In this document: one piece after another, positions 1 through 12,900 of the stretch
Layout: each line of letters begins with the position of its first letter
Numbering within the stretch: position 1 is the first letter of the stretch
Source of the DNA: Dipodascopsis uninucleata var. uninucleata
Lineage: Eukaryota; Ascomycota; Lipomycetes; Lipomycetales; Lipomycetaceae
Reading direction: 5' to 3'
Assembly: GCA_030568195.1 (NCBI GenBank)
Contig: JAJLTO010000006.1
Coordinates: 372,001 to 436,000 of the forward strand
Length of the DNA stretch: 64,000 nt
Translations under genes and position numbers: made by a program
The notes under the pieces: generated by a model
Databases searched by the model: none
What the model saw: only the letters and a program-made list of their open reading frames with translations
Told to the model about the DNA's origin: nothing

Positions 1-1172
1 CTTCTACGTCCTGGAGCAATTTTGTCCGTAAGTATGAATGCATAGAAGGCCCGAAATATGACGGATGCAAAGTAATGCTTAAAGATAAATCTTTCTGTAC
101 GATATTTCGGTGTTAGCAAGCATTTCGACAATCTTCAAGTCTCTCCTTCAATCAATTCTCATCTTCTACCTACAAGAAAGAACATCTTTAGCGACTTGTT
201 TTGTATGCCAATAGGTTTAAACTGCTCACACGCAACAGATGTGAGAGTGTCCTATTATTGAAATCTGATGGTATATTTGAAATTTGCACCCAAGTAAACT
301 GTGTAAGTGGTTATGAGTTTATCCATTTACGGACTATATCTGTACATAGCAAAAAAAAGCTGGTTTTAACCTTGCTGAACAGCAGCATTTAACATAACTT
401 TGATTAATTATCAGCAAGTTTAGAAACTACAATTTACCAGTTATAGCTCATATGGCATTGGCTGTCCGATGTTAATCGTATAGACTAGGTTATGAGCCTA
501 TATTTCGAAATAAAAGGTACCACATAAGAAAGCATCAACTTGCCTAGACTGTTCTGCTAAAGCATGAATACTCTCGCAATTAACTAGTCTTGCTCATATT
601 TTCGTTAGCATTAAGTAGTGTATACGACTTATTATGCCCGGAGTTTTTGCTTTTGATCTACTCATGCTTCTCTAGATTGTTTAGTATGACCTACACTTTA
701 TATTTGTGTGCTATGCATAAACCCAATACGTATGTCACTCGTAGATCGTATTTGTTTTCATACCACATCTAAAGCTTACCTGCCACTTAATATTTGCTAT
801 CTACTACCATCACAGATAGTTTCCATCCAAAATTTGACTATTCAACTTTCTATTTGTCGAGTTATATCGATGATCTTATATAAACTAGTATCATTAGATA
901 TTAGTAATTATTTAATAATTACAAGTCTGTAATGTTATTTTCTTACTAACATAGCCTGAGCCTCTGGTTGATCTACACTACTCCAAGCCTCAGTGGATGT
1001 AAGCATTTTTAAGGTTCTATACTCCAATCTCACCTCCACTGAAAATCGCATACATAGAGATTGCGACTTTCATGATAGTACAATGATCTTTTGCGCTCAT
1101 ATAACTGAAATAATTTCTTTCGATAGGTCGTTTTTTTTGGGTTTATATTGCTTTGCCTTGTGATAAACAAAA
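1..1172. other. Left-edge intergenic region, possible 3' end of an upstream gene
   Basis: No gene is recognised here. The first bases leave one plus-strand frame open up to a stop near 116, and a GTAAGT donor-like site lies at about 29. This could therefore be the tail of a gene cut by the window edge, but nothing in it is diagnostic. The rest is AT-rich with short open frames that lack coding character. The last 150 bases are the promoter and leader of the transporter gene. Confidence 0.3.
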
Positions 1173-2899
1173 ATGTCCAGTCCGAGCACGAATAGAAATG
1201 CAGCTCTTGAAGGAGCGCAGATATTCCATCTTCAGCCTACACGTCGGCCGTCAATCCTAGAGCTGATCCCTAGTGAATTCACAGGAAATCGAGTATCTGG
1301 AAATAATTTATCGGGAGACTCTTCCTACATTTCCCTTGGATCCCCACGCGAAGCACTAAAGAGAATGGAGTCTCTAACAAGAATATCGTATCTTCAAGAT
1401 ATGAGATCGAGATCTCGCAACCTCATTGGCAACAGCAGGTCTTTCTACGATTGGTCCAAGAGCAAAGTTGATATGGATACCTTAAAGAATAAATCGAAAG
1501 CAGTTAAAAAGTTTTATAACGATCAAGTACGTACACATCGTGCAACTTGATTGCTACGTTCAATTTTGTGTTCTAACGTTTGCTTTTGCAGAATGAGTTG
1601 ATTGATCGTCTAATTGAAATTGATCGACTCCTGGATTCTCAATTACCAGAGAATATCCTCGAGGTCTATTCCGATAACATATCACATAGGCAGCGCAGGA
1701 TTGTTCCAGGTCGAATTGACGAAGAAAGTCAACCACTTTTAGGCTATGATTCCGACCAGGAGTCTGGTGTTAAACTGGCTATTTTGTTGAACTTTGCTCT
1801 TAATGTTGTTTTACTCATAGGAAAGGCAGCAGTTGCATTTCTCTCCAATTCTTTGTCTTTGATTGCGTCTTTGGTAGACTCTGCACTAGACTTCCTTTCC
1901 ACTACTATTATTTGGTTCAGCGACTTGTATGTATTCTAAAATTGGTCGGCGCATGTTCTTTGAAGACATATTGCTAACGTGAGAACATTTTAGATTCGTT
2001 CAGTCTCGAAGTCATACACTACAGCGAGCTTGTAAGTTAATCGCTTTCTTTTGTGCTTCTGAATATTTTGTTTGTTTCCAAAGCTTAGTTGATATTAGTT
2101 CCTGTAGGACGGGCTCGAGTCGAACCTATTGGCGTATTGGTGTTTTCAATCATTATGATAATTTCATTTTTACAAGTCTTGATTGAAGCCATAGGTAGAC
2201 TTTTTGGAGAGCAAATTGAAGTTAATCTTGGATTATCCTCTATATTTATCATGTTGTTTACCATCGCTGCTAAGACTGTTGCATGGTTTTGGTGCAAATC
2301 AGTGAAATCAAGCTCGGTTCAAGCTTTGGTCCAGGATGCTATGACAGATGTCATATTCAACACTTTTTCTATCTTATTTCCACTGATAGCGCACTTTGGA
2401 CACATGCCGTTTGTAGATCCTCTCGGTGCCGTTGCTCTATCTCTTTTCGTTATATTTTCATGGGCTGAGACGTAAGTCATATCTCAGTCAGCTGAGGACT
2501 AATTATCCTCTACTTAAGCTAACTCTCTTTAGTGCTCTAGGACATATTAAACATCTTACCGGTGCTGCGGCCGATCCAGTCGATGAGCGAGTAATTCTTT
2601 ATCTTTGCGCCAGGTTTGCAGAGAGCATTCGACAAGTTAATTCTGTCAATGCATACTATGTGGGCGATAACATTAATGCGGAAGTTGACGTCCTAGTAGA
2701 CGAGAAGATGGAGTTACGAGATACTCACGATATTGGCGAGGCATTGCAGTATGCATTAGAATCTTTACCTATGGTGGAAAGGGCTTTTGTTCATATGGAG
2801 TAAGTCATGGGTATTAACATTCTGATCAAGGAAGTTGAGATTTACTAACTTAATTTAAGCTACCGAGCGGACAATTTTGAAGGACATTTACCACATTAA
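1173..2899 (+). CDS. Cation diffusion facilitator, Mn-CDF type
   Basis: Predicted exporter of divalent cations, probably Mn2+, into an organelle or out of the cytosol. I read six exons: 1173-1526, 1592-1926, 1994-2031, 2099-2471, 2533-2799 and 2860-2899, giving 468 residues with all phases consistent. The second exon enters the membrane domain with D214xxxD218 in TM2 (context SLVDSALDFLS), and the fourth carries D322xxxD326 in TM5 (QDAMTD). DxxxD pairs at both metal sites mark the Mn-transporting subgroup; Zn-CDFs have HxxxD. The TM2-TM3 loop reads HTLQRAFPVGRARVEPIG, as in the family. The N-terminal ~150 residues are hydrophilic and the C-terminus is the usual cytosolic ferredoxin-like domain. 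Introns are 61-67 nt, several with a CTAAC branch point. The family assignment is firm; substrate and compartment are inferred. Confidence 0.9.
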
Positions 2900-3322
2900 A
2901 TATCATTTTTGGATGAAGATAAATCAAGAGCTTTGATCTGACTGCGTTTATGAAATATCTTACTCTTTTTCTCTTTAATATATTCAGCCGACTTTTATAG
3001 ACTATTTATTAATGAAAACTCGAACTACCATTTTACTTGCTTGTAATTCTGTGAATGTAGACACCAATAAGGCCAAATTTTGTTTTTTTTGATGTTGTCT
3101 TCCCACTAAGTTCTAGTATGCAAGAAAAGTTAGCAACTTCCTTAATGACGATGATTTCAAGCCTCTCAGGCATCGAACATAATTCTCAATAGATGATAAT
3201 CACTCTTTAAACTGCCAACTACTGGCTAGCTACAAAAAGTGCATCCTAATTATCGTTAGCTTTTTCTTGTATATTTAAAGTACATTTTATTTGATATAGT
3301 AGCTAATTCCTCTGGAGAATCG
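2900..3322. other. Intergenic spacer between transporter and CRD1
   Basis: AT-rich spacer holding the 3' end of the transporter transcript and the promoter of the cardiolipin synthase gene. I see no open frame or repeat of note. Confidence 0.5.
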
Positions 3323-4491
3323 ATGCTCAAATTCGGGAGTCGCGATCTGCTCACCCGCTGCCATTGTCTTTCTAAATCTGCACTATTGTGGAAAATCCCT
3401 TCGGCGAATTCAAATAGAAGTGGATTACTATTGAATCATGGTGCTGTACAGTCTGTATCGGCATCTATATTATCTGTATCTATCCGAACTGAGCCCATGA
3501 GATGGATATCTCAGACTGCAGTAGTAAGAGAGTCACGGCCATCAAGAACTGAGTCTTCGAAGCAAACTGAAAGAACTAATACAAAATCTACATTATCAGG
3601 ACAGACTAAGAGCCTATTGAAGAAAACTACGACGAAAACACAAGCATCGGTAAAAAAAGTCCTTGATCAGATACCAAAAACTGCTCCTGTGTTTCGCGAA
3701 AATATTTACACACTGCCGAACTTTTTAACGTTCACGCGATTAATTTCAGCACCTCTTATCGGCTACCTTGTACTTCATAGCAATCTTATATGGGCAACTG
3801 CGGTCTTCGTTTACTCGTCTATTACAGATCTTCTTGATGGCTATATAGCTAGGAAGTATAATCTACAGAGTGTAGTAGGTAGTATTCTGGATCCTATGGC
3901 AGATAAGATTTTGATGATTACCTTGACTGGATGCCTAACGGCTATCAATAGTCTTCCACGTACGTATTAGATTCAGTTTCTAGAGTGTTGAGTTTTATTT
4001 CATCGACTAACATAATTCATCTATAGTTTGGATTGCTATTATTATATTTTCTCGGGATTTTCTCCTTGGTCTCTCCGCAATATACTACAGGTACATTTCG
4101 CTGCCACCCCCAAAAACATTCAAGCGTTATTGGGATTTTTCGATTCCCTCTGCGGAAGTACATCCGACAAATATTTCAAAATATAATACTGCATTACAGA
4201 TGGCATTAATCACTACTAGTCTTGTGAAGCCGCTTTTATTTGATACCTTGACTCCTGACACCTTGGATATAGCACAGACAGCTGTTGCAGGGTTAGAGTA
4301 AGTAGCCTTATTTTGGTGATACAAATTATGTGATTCTGATAAGATTTTCTGGTTTTTTTAGGTATATCGTAGCTACTACTACTGTTCTTAGTGGCTTGTC
4401 TTACGTGTTCTCCAAGGATGCTGTCAAGATTCTAACTTCTGAAGAAATGGAAAGACGACGATTAAAACAATTGACAAAGAATAAAAAATAA
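3323..4491 (+). CDS. CRD1: Cardiolipin synthase, CDP-alcohol phosphatidyltransferase
   Basis: Makes cardiolipin from CDP-diacylglycerol and phosphatidylglycerol in the mitochondrial inner membrane. Three exons (3323-3959, 4027-4297, 4362-4491) give 345 residues. The first ~120 residues are basic and Ser/Thr-rich, as in a mitochondrial presequence. The CDP-alcohol phosphotransferase signature D-xx-DG-xx-AR-x8-G-xxx-D-xxx-D is complete at about residues 169-194 (from DLLDG to DPMAD). The second exon holds the strongly conserved block around PPPKTFKRYWDFSIPSAEVH, typical of fungal Crd1 rather than of Pgs1 or the choline/inositol enzymes. The C-terminus ends in a short basic tail. The flanking genes are unrelated. 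Confidence is high because signature, second block and targeting all agree. Confidence 0.93.
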
Positions 4492-4733
4492 GCTTTCCGT
4501 TAAAAGACAAAGGGAACCGCTCCTACTTATTTTTTTTGTTTATAGTATGTTAAGTAGTTCATTTTATATTTGGAAGTATTTTAGTTTCAAAATGTGATTT
4601 TACATCGAATTTAGTTGATCTCGGACTTAAAAAATAGTCTACTGAAAATGCCATACAAATATCCAAGTACTTCAACACTCCCCATCTGATATTCAGAGAG
4701 CCCTTTTACGAAGCACGAATTACTTAACACTGA

Positions 4734-5285
4734 ATGGAGTCTAATAAAATAAAAAGAATTTATTTTGAAGTTCATGGCAAGGTAATTGCAGGTACCTACA
4801 GTATTTTAGTCTTTCGTAATATTAACACATGATTAAGGTCCAAGGAGTTGGATTCAGGAGATTTGTGTGGGTATGCTTCTTGAAAGACGACTAAACTGTC
4901 GATGCTGTACTAATGATATCTGTCTCATGGCAGAGATCTTCCGCAGAGATTGGAAATGTGACTGGCTGGGTCATGAATACTGGTATGTATATAGAAGGTT
5001 TTTTTTGGCTTGCTCTATTGTCAGATCATCGCTAATCAGAATATCACAGAACATAATACAGTGAAAGGCGAGGCTCAAAGCGAACTAGAGCACCTTGAAA
5101 AAGTTCTCAAACGGCTTAACAGTAAGATATAAGCTATAGTCAAAAATTGATTTTTACTATTTCTAACTAGTCATTTCGTTTATATAGAAGGTTCCACTTA
5201 TAGCACAGTGAGTAAAGTCGAATACATCTTCATAGATCCTATCACAGATGAATCACAATTTACCATCAGAAAGACACAGAAATAA
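4734..5285 (+). CDS. Acylphosphatase, five short exons
   Basis: Small enzyme hydrolysing carboxyl-phosphate bonds of acylphosphates. It becomes visible only on splicing: exons 4734-4781, 4838-4870, 4934-4982, 5050-5121 and 5188-5285 total exactly 300 nt, 99 residues, the family's usual length. The product opens with an RIYFEVHGK strand, followed across the first junction by VQGVGFRRFVW, which is the acylphosphatase phosphate-binding loop with its catalytic Arg. Across later junctions come GNVTGWVMNT, containing the catalytic Asn, and then NTVKGEAQ; a Val-rich stretch and KVEYI close the fold. Every junction has a GT donor and AG acceptor and keeps frame. Exons of 33-98 nt explain why no long open frame marks the gene. 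It lies between CRD1 and the convergent AOX gene. Confidence 0.9.
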
Positions 5286-5421
5286 TATGGACATCTCATA
5301 AGACAGATAAGTCATGAAGAAACTATATTCACAAACCAAGCAAAATATTCGTATATAAGAATAAGGGATGTATTTAAAACAACCATATACAAATTAATAT
5401 TTCTTCAAGTAGTACTAGTAT

Positions 5422-6525
5422 TTACGCAGAGATTTCATCGCGCTCCCAACCCACTGGTTTATACGTACTCAAATCCTTAGAAGGCTGAGGCTTTCCATTA
5501 TCAATCTTGAGAGCAAAAGGATTTCTGTCCTCTTTTTGATTGAGATTTCCAAACGTGTGGTTTACTTCACAGTGTTTAGCTTCATCAGCCCGGATGTATA
5601 AAATCAGATCTTCCATCGTAGCATTGTCTCCCATCTTCCAATACTGTTTTGCAATATCAGGTACCTGAAGATTTTGCCACTCTGGAAGCTTACCGGCCCT
5701 GATATCGTTAATGCATCTGGTATATGTTGTCACAGCCTCCTCTTCGAGATATCCTACAAATCGATGACAGGTCTTAGGTGAAATAAGGTAGGCCGCAAAA
5801 AATAGATTGAGGAAGACACCTTGTGCACCCAATAGCATAAATCGCATAAACCAGCCAGGCTTTGATAGCTTTAGGAAAGTCAAGAGGTGCATTCGCTCAT
5901 TGTAAGCCTCCTCCAGAAGAGTTTCTATCCAAGCTCTATCTCGGCGAAGGAGCCTTAGAGAATGTAGATGTCGGATCATACCACCAACCATACCAGGAAC
6001 TCCTGCGATACTTTCAAGGAAGACGAACCGAGTCAGCCATTTAGAAGGTGTCATTACAAAGGCTGATTGAGCTGGTTCATTTGGTTTTGGATGCCTGTAG
6101 CCAGTTGCGAAATCAAAGCTAAATCTCAAAGTTTTGATAGCTGCTAACGCGACCTTGTCTGATAACGTTCTAGCTTCTCGATGTGCACTTCGGATTTCAC
6201 TTATTTGCTCAGGAGTGTATATGGGATGGGGCCATGTCCCGTCTGTAAAGTAATCATTCTTGTCTGGCACTAGTAAAGATGAACTTTGAGGAGTATTCTT
6301 TAGATTATGGCTTTCTTCACCTTTATTTTGCTCGATAGTTGGTGTCTGCTGTGTTATGGTAGTGTCTGCTAAGTGGGTCGCGGTTGTGGATGCGCTCTTG
6401 CGTGAAGGTGAAGTTGACAGTTGTCTCCATCCTGTGCAACGAGCACTCTGTGCGCTGAAAAACAAACGCATTGGCTTTGCACCTATTAACATAATTTCGT
6501 TGACTGAAGCGATTCTTGAAGTCAT
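5422..6525 (-). CDS. AOX: Mitochondrial alternative oxidase
   Basis: Cyanide-resistant ubiquinol oxidase of the mitochondrial inner membrane, passing electrons from ubiquinol to oxygen without pumping protons. Single exon of 367 residues. The N-terminus is Arg/Ser-rich, as in a presequence. Di-iron ligands are all present: E171 (FLESIAGVPGMVGG), E210 and H213 (EAYNERMHLL), a glutamate in the YLEEEAV motif near 262, and E315 and H318 (RADEAKH). The hydrophobic segment at about 229-249 matches the membrane-binding helices. Length and spacing fit fungal AOX. The gene is convergent with the acylphosphatase, with 136 bp between stop codons. The long gene-free region upstream would hold its promoter; AOX genes are usually stress-inducible, but I see no specific control site. 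Confidence 0.97.
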   Translation of the reverse strand: MTSRIASVNEIMLIGAKPMRLFFSAQSARCTGWRQLSTSPSRKSASTTATHLADTTITQQTPTIEQNKGEESHNLKNTPQSSSLLVPDKNDYFTDGTWPHPIYTPEQISEIRSAHREARTLSDKVALAAIKTLRFSFDFATGYRHPKPNEPAQSAFVMTPSKWLTRFVFLESIAGVPGMVGGMIRHLHSLRLLRRDRAWIETLLEEAYNERMHLLTFLKLSKPGWFMRFMLLGAQGVFLNLFFAAYLISPKTCHRFVGYLEEEAVTTYTRCINDIRAGKLPEWQNLQVPDIAKQYWKMGDNATMEDLILYIRADEAKHCEVNHTFGNLNQKEDRNPFALKIDNGKPQPSKDLSTYKPVGWERDEISA

Positions 6526-9500
6526 GGCTTTGGCTTTTTATGTCTGTTAGTACTGACTATCTTTTCGTGATCTGAGTCTTTCCTTTGTGTAATATTGTTG
6601 TTATCACGGTAAGCAGAGTGAAGCTACGAAGCAGTTATATATTTTTAATAAAGGATTTTCTATACCAATTATGCTACCTATTTTGTCTTGTCCGGAACGC
6701 ATTTTCTAGGGATATGTGTGACGCGTGAGAAGGAATTGCTGTGTAATAGTTGATGTACAATATGGAAGGGAAATTATGCTTTCATACAGTCACAGGACCG
6801 CGACAATTAGGCGTAGTCTAACATAATAGCATTTATTTTTCGTTATTTTTTCGTTTCCTTTGTGCAAGTGTCAGTCATAGTTGTATACGACAAACGAAGT
6901 TCGTAAGTATCGTAGAATAGACTATCCGGAGGATGACTGCTAGTCTTGTGGTACACAGTTTTGCGAAAACAGTAGTATGAACAATAGAGCCTGTTGGGAT
7001 ATTGTATACTGAAATTACGTCATTAGCAAATCTGTTCCGGAATATATTCTTTCCATTTTGAAAATATTTATTCCGAAATATTATCGATACATCCAAAAGC
7101 AGCACCTTCCTCTTGTCCTGTGTAGTATAAACTCACTTGAAGGCGAAATGGAAAATAATTGCCAAATAAGGACTGCCGAGAATACCCAAAAAAAGTATTA
7201 GAGCAGTGATTTTTCGAGGTCAAAGGCAACTAGGCTGTAGAATATGATTCCTTTCGTCCTCCTGTAAACCAAAAAAATTAGTTGCAAATAAAGATGCGGT
7301 CATCTGATCTAACCTGCATCGTTTCTCAGCACTCCGACTACATATAGTCCAATATCTGAAACTGGAGGGTGGTAGATTCGTAGTGAAATGGAAAGAGACC
7401 TGTTGGACGATAACATCACTGAGACTGGAAGGCATTTCAGATATGACAATGTACTTTAGGAAGATATCGCTCCCGCGCAGCTCATAGTACTACAGAAAGC
7501 TATATCTCACGGCATTTGACTACAATAAACAAAACGTACTCTTTTTATTGAAACCTTCAAATCATACAAAGATGCAATATTGTTGCGGAGTACGAGAGCC
7601 TTATTTGCGCTCGATTTAGAGCCACGTTCAGAGTCATTTATCCTAAATATCTGTTTGTACTTTTAACCCTACTCAGGACTAGTAAAGAGACTATCTGCGA
7701 TTTATGTAGATTTCTGTTTTAGTCAAGTACTAGAGTAATTCGAGACGCTAATGCTGACTTCGTATTTGGAATGTTGACGTGAACCTAAAACAATGTCGCT
7801 AACTGAATCAATAGGTGTAATGGCCACTCCATAGCAAGGGGCAGAGAACACACAGCAACTTTGTCTGCAGCATGATTTCCACAACTTCTACTCTTCTTGC
7901 AACATCTCCAGCTGACGAGAAATCGTATATACATATATGCCTTGCCATCCAGACCTATGCGCTAAGAGGTAAAGAGGCGGAATTACTACTTCGGTTGCTG
8001 TTAGCCAAAAATATGTAGAAGACAAATAAAACCGACGCAAACTATGTTGGAACTCTGTATGGTTCTCATTCTGCTCTACGCCACAAATGCAGTACTGGTA
8101 AAAGATGTATCCACCAGCTCGGACACTATGGCAAATGCGACTGGCAGTTAAATACCAAAGATTGAATTATAGGGACCCAGAAACCTGAGCTAACGCAAAG
8201 TACTAATAAAATTAGCAGTGATACGTCGTAGCAAGACAACTTACGCGTGTGGTATATCATTGCAGCCATCGCAGATGAAGCTATTCACTGCGAACTTAAT
8301 TATATCTGGTCACATTTGATCAGGAAATATCATTGTGGTGATTGTCGTATGGTGGTCGAGAAGACTCTGCGGATCTTTTTATGTGCTGCGTGCTGGATGG
8401 ATACATAATTCCCCGAGTGCTTAAAGTGAATACTAGCCACTATATCTATGTGCCACAATATGCGGATATCCACGATATATATGTAATATAATTTAACAAA
8501 TCGTCTGCACATGTCAATAGCTTATTTACTGTTGAGAGTCATAGTATATGCCCACTACTTTTTCTCTTCGAACGACCATAACCACAAGCGAGCGGCGCGA
8601 ACGATAGATAGTAATTCAAAACAGGGAACATAATCCGATCTTCTGCTGACGATATTGCCCTCAGCACCGTGACTGTGCTTCTTCAAAGATATCGCTTACG
8701 ATGTATCATATTTATATCACCGTTTACAGCTAACATTATTGATATTACGGTCTCTATATTAATATTTTAATATTACAGATATATTGTGTCTCTCCGAAGC
8801 TCTTCACCGGCCGTGACCAAAACCTAATGGAATATCATGAAAATTTGTTAATTGTCCCATTCAAAGGTAGCATTATATTCATAATCACAATGGCTACTAT
8901 TAATGAAAAAGGAATAAATGCAATTAACGAAATGTTGCTGTCAGGTAGTTTGCTGCTTCTAGCGTTAACTCTTTGTATCGCGTTCGCGTACCATGATCTG
9001 TACATAGGTTTGTTTTGTTTATTTGTTATATACGAACGCGTCGACATGACGTGACGCTAAAATGATGTCTGTGCTGTATATTAGTAACAGCATAAACTTT
9101 ATCTGATAGAAGACGCATACTTAAATTATCCTTGCTAACGCACACTCGACCCTTTCTATCTCCATTCCTAGCATAAATCTTCGGGTTGTCCTTCGATCCT
9201 TAATTCGTTCCAGTCTTTAGCTTTTGAAATTTGCTTCGTTTGGAAAGTATTTTACCTGTTTTCGGCGCAAACTAAGAGGTTCCAAAGAGTTCTGGGTAAG
9301 ATGCGCCTAACCTGCATAGCTGCTTAACTCAATTTCTTGCATTCTTTACTGATTAGAACTTGTCCCCTACGTCTTCATGCTCTCTTTCTTTTACTATCTG
9401 CCCCTCGTTATTAAGGTAACATCTACTGACGGTGGACTGTAGTATGAATATATCCCTTCGCTCAGTTAATGGCCAAACTTAGCTAAAATATTGTATATCG

Positions 9501-9909
9501 TTATATTTCTCTGTTTCTTGTCTAGAGTCTGCTTCTTCCTCTCCTGCAATCTCTTCAGTTCAGGCTACCTTTCTGTCCTCGTCGCCGTTCTTCCCCGATT
9601 TTGTTTTCATCATTTTTGATGACCGTTGAGATATAAAAGGATTTCTGGGTTTTCAATCTTCGGAAGAACATCGATAAATTTCAACTACCCTATATTTGGC
9701 TTGTGCCCTATAGCCAGAAGTCTTATCTTTCCTATTATTCTGCTGTCTGGCTGCTCCTGTTATCGGAGTCAGCGGAATTGCCTACACGTCAGTATTCAAG
9801 TAGTTCTTTTCTTACTCAAGTGTTGATCGTGGTGCATCTATCTACACAGACGTTCTGGATACGCGTCAACAGAGGCAATCTCTGTTACGCGTAAGTTTAG
9901 TTTGCGATA
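6526..9909. other. Gene-free region upstream of AOX and of the DH/PH gene
   Basis: About 3.4 kb without a gene I can support. It must contain the AOX promoter on the left and, on the right, the pyrimidine-rich leader of the large gene starting at 9910. Short open frames occur on both strands, for example near 7220-7435 (minus), 7872-8018 (plus) and 8827-9054 (both strands). None has a recognisable domain. The minus-strand area at 7220-7420 is discussed as a possible spliced microgene. Confidence 0.4.
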
Positions 9910-12900
9910 ATGCCGTCATCGTTTACGTCAGGGTCTTCCACATCCCGTTCTATCATGTCAAGGCCCACTACGATATCTAGCTATAGTGGAACTTCTACAC
10001 CCATGCAGAAGATTATGCCTCTCACTGTTGATGATTTGTTGGCGGAATTGAAATCGTCCGAAGTGAAGTATAAAAGTGAACTTCAGACAATGCTCCGTTT
10101 TCCTCTAGTGGGGCAAATCTTGATCTGTCATCAGGAGCTGGAACCGACATTGCCTAGCTTACTGTCTTGGGTAAGAGATCAATTATATTTCTTGTGCTGA
10201 ATAAAAGCAATTGGTGCATATCCATGTTGATGATTTTAGATGTGCATTCAAAAAATTACGAGACTCGGGATGAATGTGTTTGTCTTTGATTATATATCTC
10301 TAACCCGAAGATCTTTAATGATTTAGGCTAAGAAAGCTGCTCCATATTATACTGAATATATCGAAGAATATACTTTGGAGTTAGACGACGATGAAGTATC
10401 TTATTATATGAAGAGACGTCCGTTGGTGCGCCTAAGATTTTACTCAAAACTGTTTAAGGTACGCGTTGTCTATTTGTTCAAGATACTGTTAATAGTAAAA
10501 AAATCTATTTTCACTATGAAAAAATCTTATTAATACTAAATTCAATAGAAACTGGAAGAATTTTTACCTCATGTCGAAGGTATTTCAGAACCTGCGCAAC
10601 AATATAGGGCTTTGGTTTTATCTGCAAGGCACAAAGCTGAGAATGAAAAGTTGAGAGTGTCACGCTTACATATAGACTTCACATATGTAAGAAGTTTTGA
10701 TACTCTACAACCGGTGGCAACGTCGTTCAATCCAACTTTTATTACTATGCGATCATACTGTCAATGTCATCTTCGGCACAGGTCAGGTAAATCGTTTAAT
10801 GGTCTTCCTGTCGAGATTTTATTGGTTGCAGAACCGTCATCATCCGAAGCTTTGGCTATCTGTCAGCTACATGAATTTAAACGCTATCTTCTGTTTCCAA
10901 CGTTTAGACACGCTGACCTTTTATACAATTATGATGAGCGTGAATTATTGATATCGCTGGCTTCTTCTGACGATAGCTTAATAGAGCTCGAGTTTTCGTC
11001 TATTGAAAACCGCGGTATCTGGTCTGCTAAGTTTACAGAGCTGTTTCGGCCACCTTCAAATTTTCCTCGACGATATTCGACTAATCCCGGTGAACTCAAT
11101 GGATTACAAATATCAGCAGAAATTACAGAAGGCCTTGCACGATCAAATATTCCTGAGATAGAAGCAAAGATTTTGGAGGCAGAACTAAAGAGTACAAATC
11201 TTAGGGAAGATTATGATCTTAAAGGATTCGTAGCTGATAATATATCACCCGTTAAGAAGAGACGTTCTCTATTGAAATATGGCAGTATGAACAACCTTCC
11301 AAGAATGGAACCCGTCTTGAAAAGTCGCAGTCCTAATGAAGGACGAAATTTGGGTCATGGTCATGGTAGAGGTCCCATTGAACTTCCCAAACAGTGTAAT
11401 AGAATTGCGAGTGATCCTATCTTAGGAGCTTCTTTTGATGTGATCCAGCAGCAACCTTCTGCAAAGCATAGTGGCATCCACTCTGTTTATCGAGAAAAGA
11501 TTGCTCCTGTTGTTGTGAAATCGCCAGATATGTCAAATCTAAATGTTGATCAGCAGGTTAATGAGGTCAGAGGAGGAAGAGCACTACGCATCTCTTCAGC
11601 TAATACATATAGTCGTATTTCGACTGTTTCTGGCAAGAGATTAGAGCTCAATGCTACAGATAAGACTGAAAAGTCAGTGTCTTTTACTCCAGCAAGATCT
11701 GATGATATTGAGAGTGAATTTAAGCCAGTGGCAAGAAAGCGAAGCTCCGTTTTTGACTTCGGACGACGCAAGTCTACCGTCGTGAAGTCTCCAGATCCGT
11801 CAAAAGGTACTACTGAATTTATTACTGGTCTTTCACCTCGCTCTATGTCGTCTTTTGACATAATAAGCAAAAAATCGTATGGTGAACTGAAAAATACGCC
11901 ATTGGCAATACCTGAAAGGGCCAAGGATAAGGAAAGATCTCGTTCAAGCTCTGCAAAGTCAGTTTTATCTGTTCTACGCAAAATTAGTCCCATTTTCGGT
12001 CCTTCACGAAAGGTTTCAGAATCAAGTGGTAATACAGAGTACAGCACTACTAGTACTCGTTCGGCTTTCTCATCTACAGGAAAATCACTTCGAACTCCAC
12101 TAGTTACTTCTCCGAATTCAAATACTCTGTCCCCTGACCTCAACTCCACTACTGCGAATGGTATGAGTTCTGAGAACCGGAAACCTAGATTTTCTGCTTT
12201 TGGATTGAAAAGGCGTAATGCTTCTCGATATCCATCTAGGCAGAATGCGGAATATGAATATACCAATGTTTCTCCAAAAGTTGAACAGGGGCCAATCAAG
12301 AAGCTTGAGAATAAAGCGAGCTCTTTTTTTCGAGCTGTGAAGTCTCCAAAATTGGTAGGAGCAGCAACTATATCTTCCAACGGTAATAATAGCGAAAGAA
12401 ATGGCCCTGTAATAAGCTCAAAGAGTGCTACAGCGCGAACAAAGTTAACGTCTATTATAAACGTGCCGCGGTCTCCCAACTATGGTGATGATCCGGAACT
12501 CTCAGAAGCCCTGCATACAAGTCCAAATTTACAGATCCCATCTCCGAGTTTGAAATCTAAAACTATTGAGTCTGCAAGGAGGCTGTCTAGGCCCTTACCA
12601 CAGGTTCCCCCGAAATTGTCTCCTGTCTATGTACATGAGCAGCATGGTATCATTAGCGACGGCTCAGATGATGATGACTCTAAAGGTGCAGTGATTGAAC
12701 TTGAGATGACCCAGATTGATCCTAACGGTATTACTTTGAAGCGGGATTCAACGGAGAAATCTCGCATATCATCAGAATACCCTCACTTATCAACCGACCA
12801 AATCGCTGATGCAGAGTCGTTCCAGAGCTGTCGCCAGAACACTCTTCAAGTTGACTCTCTTGGCCGAAGTCTGGATCTTGCTTCTAATAGTATGCTAACT

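Noticed and set aside
8827-9054. Overlapping 70-75-codon frames on both strands, one hydrophobic
   Set aside because: Mutually antisense frames with no supporting motif; the hydrophobic run looks accidental. It does not match Ost4 or other known short membrane proteins.
11550-12479. 309-codon minus-strand frame inside the large DH/PH gene
   Set aside because: It is antisense to a secure exon in a Ser/Arg-rich region whose complement is naturally stop-poor; no domain or proper gene context.
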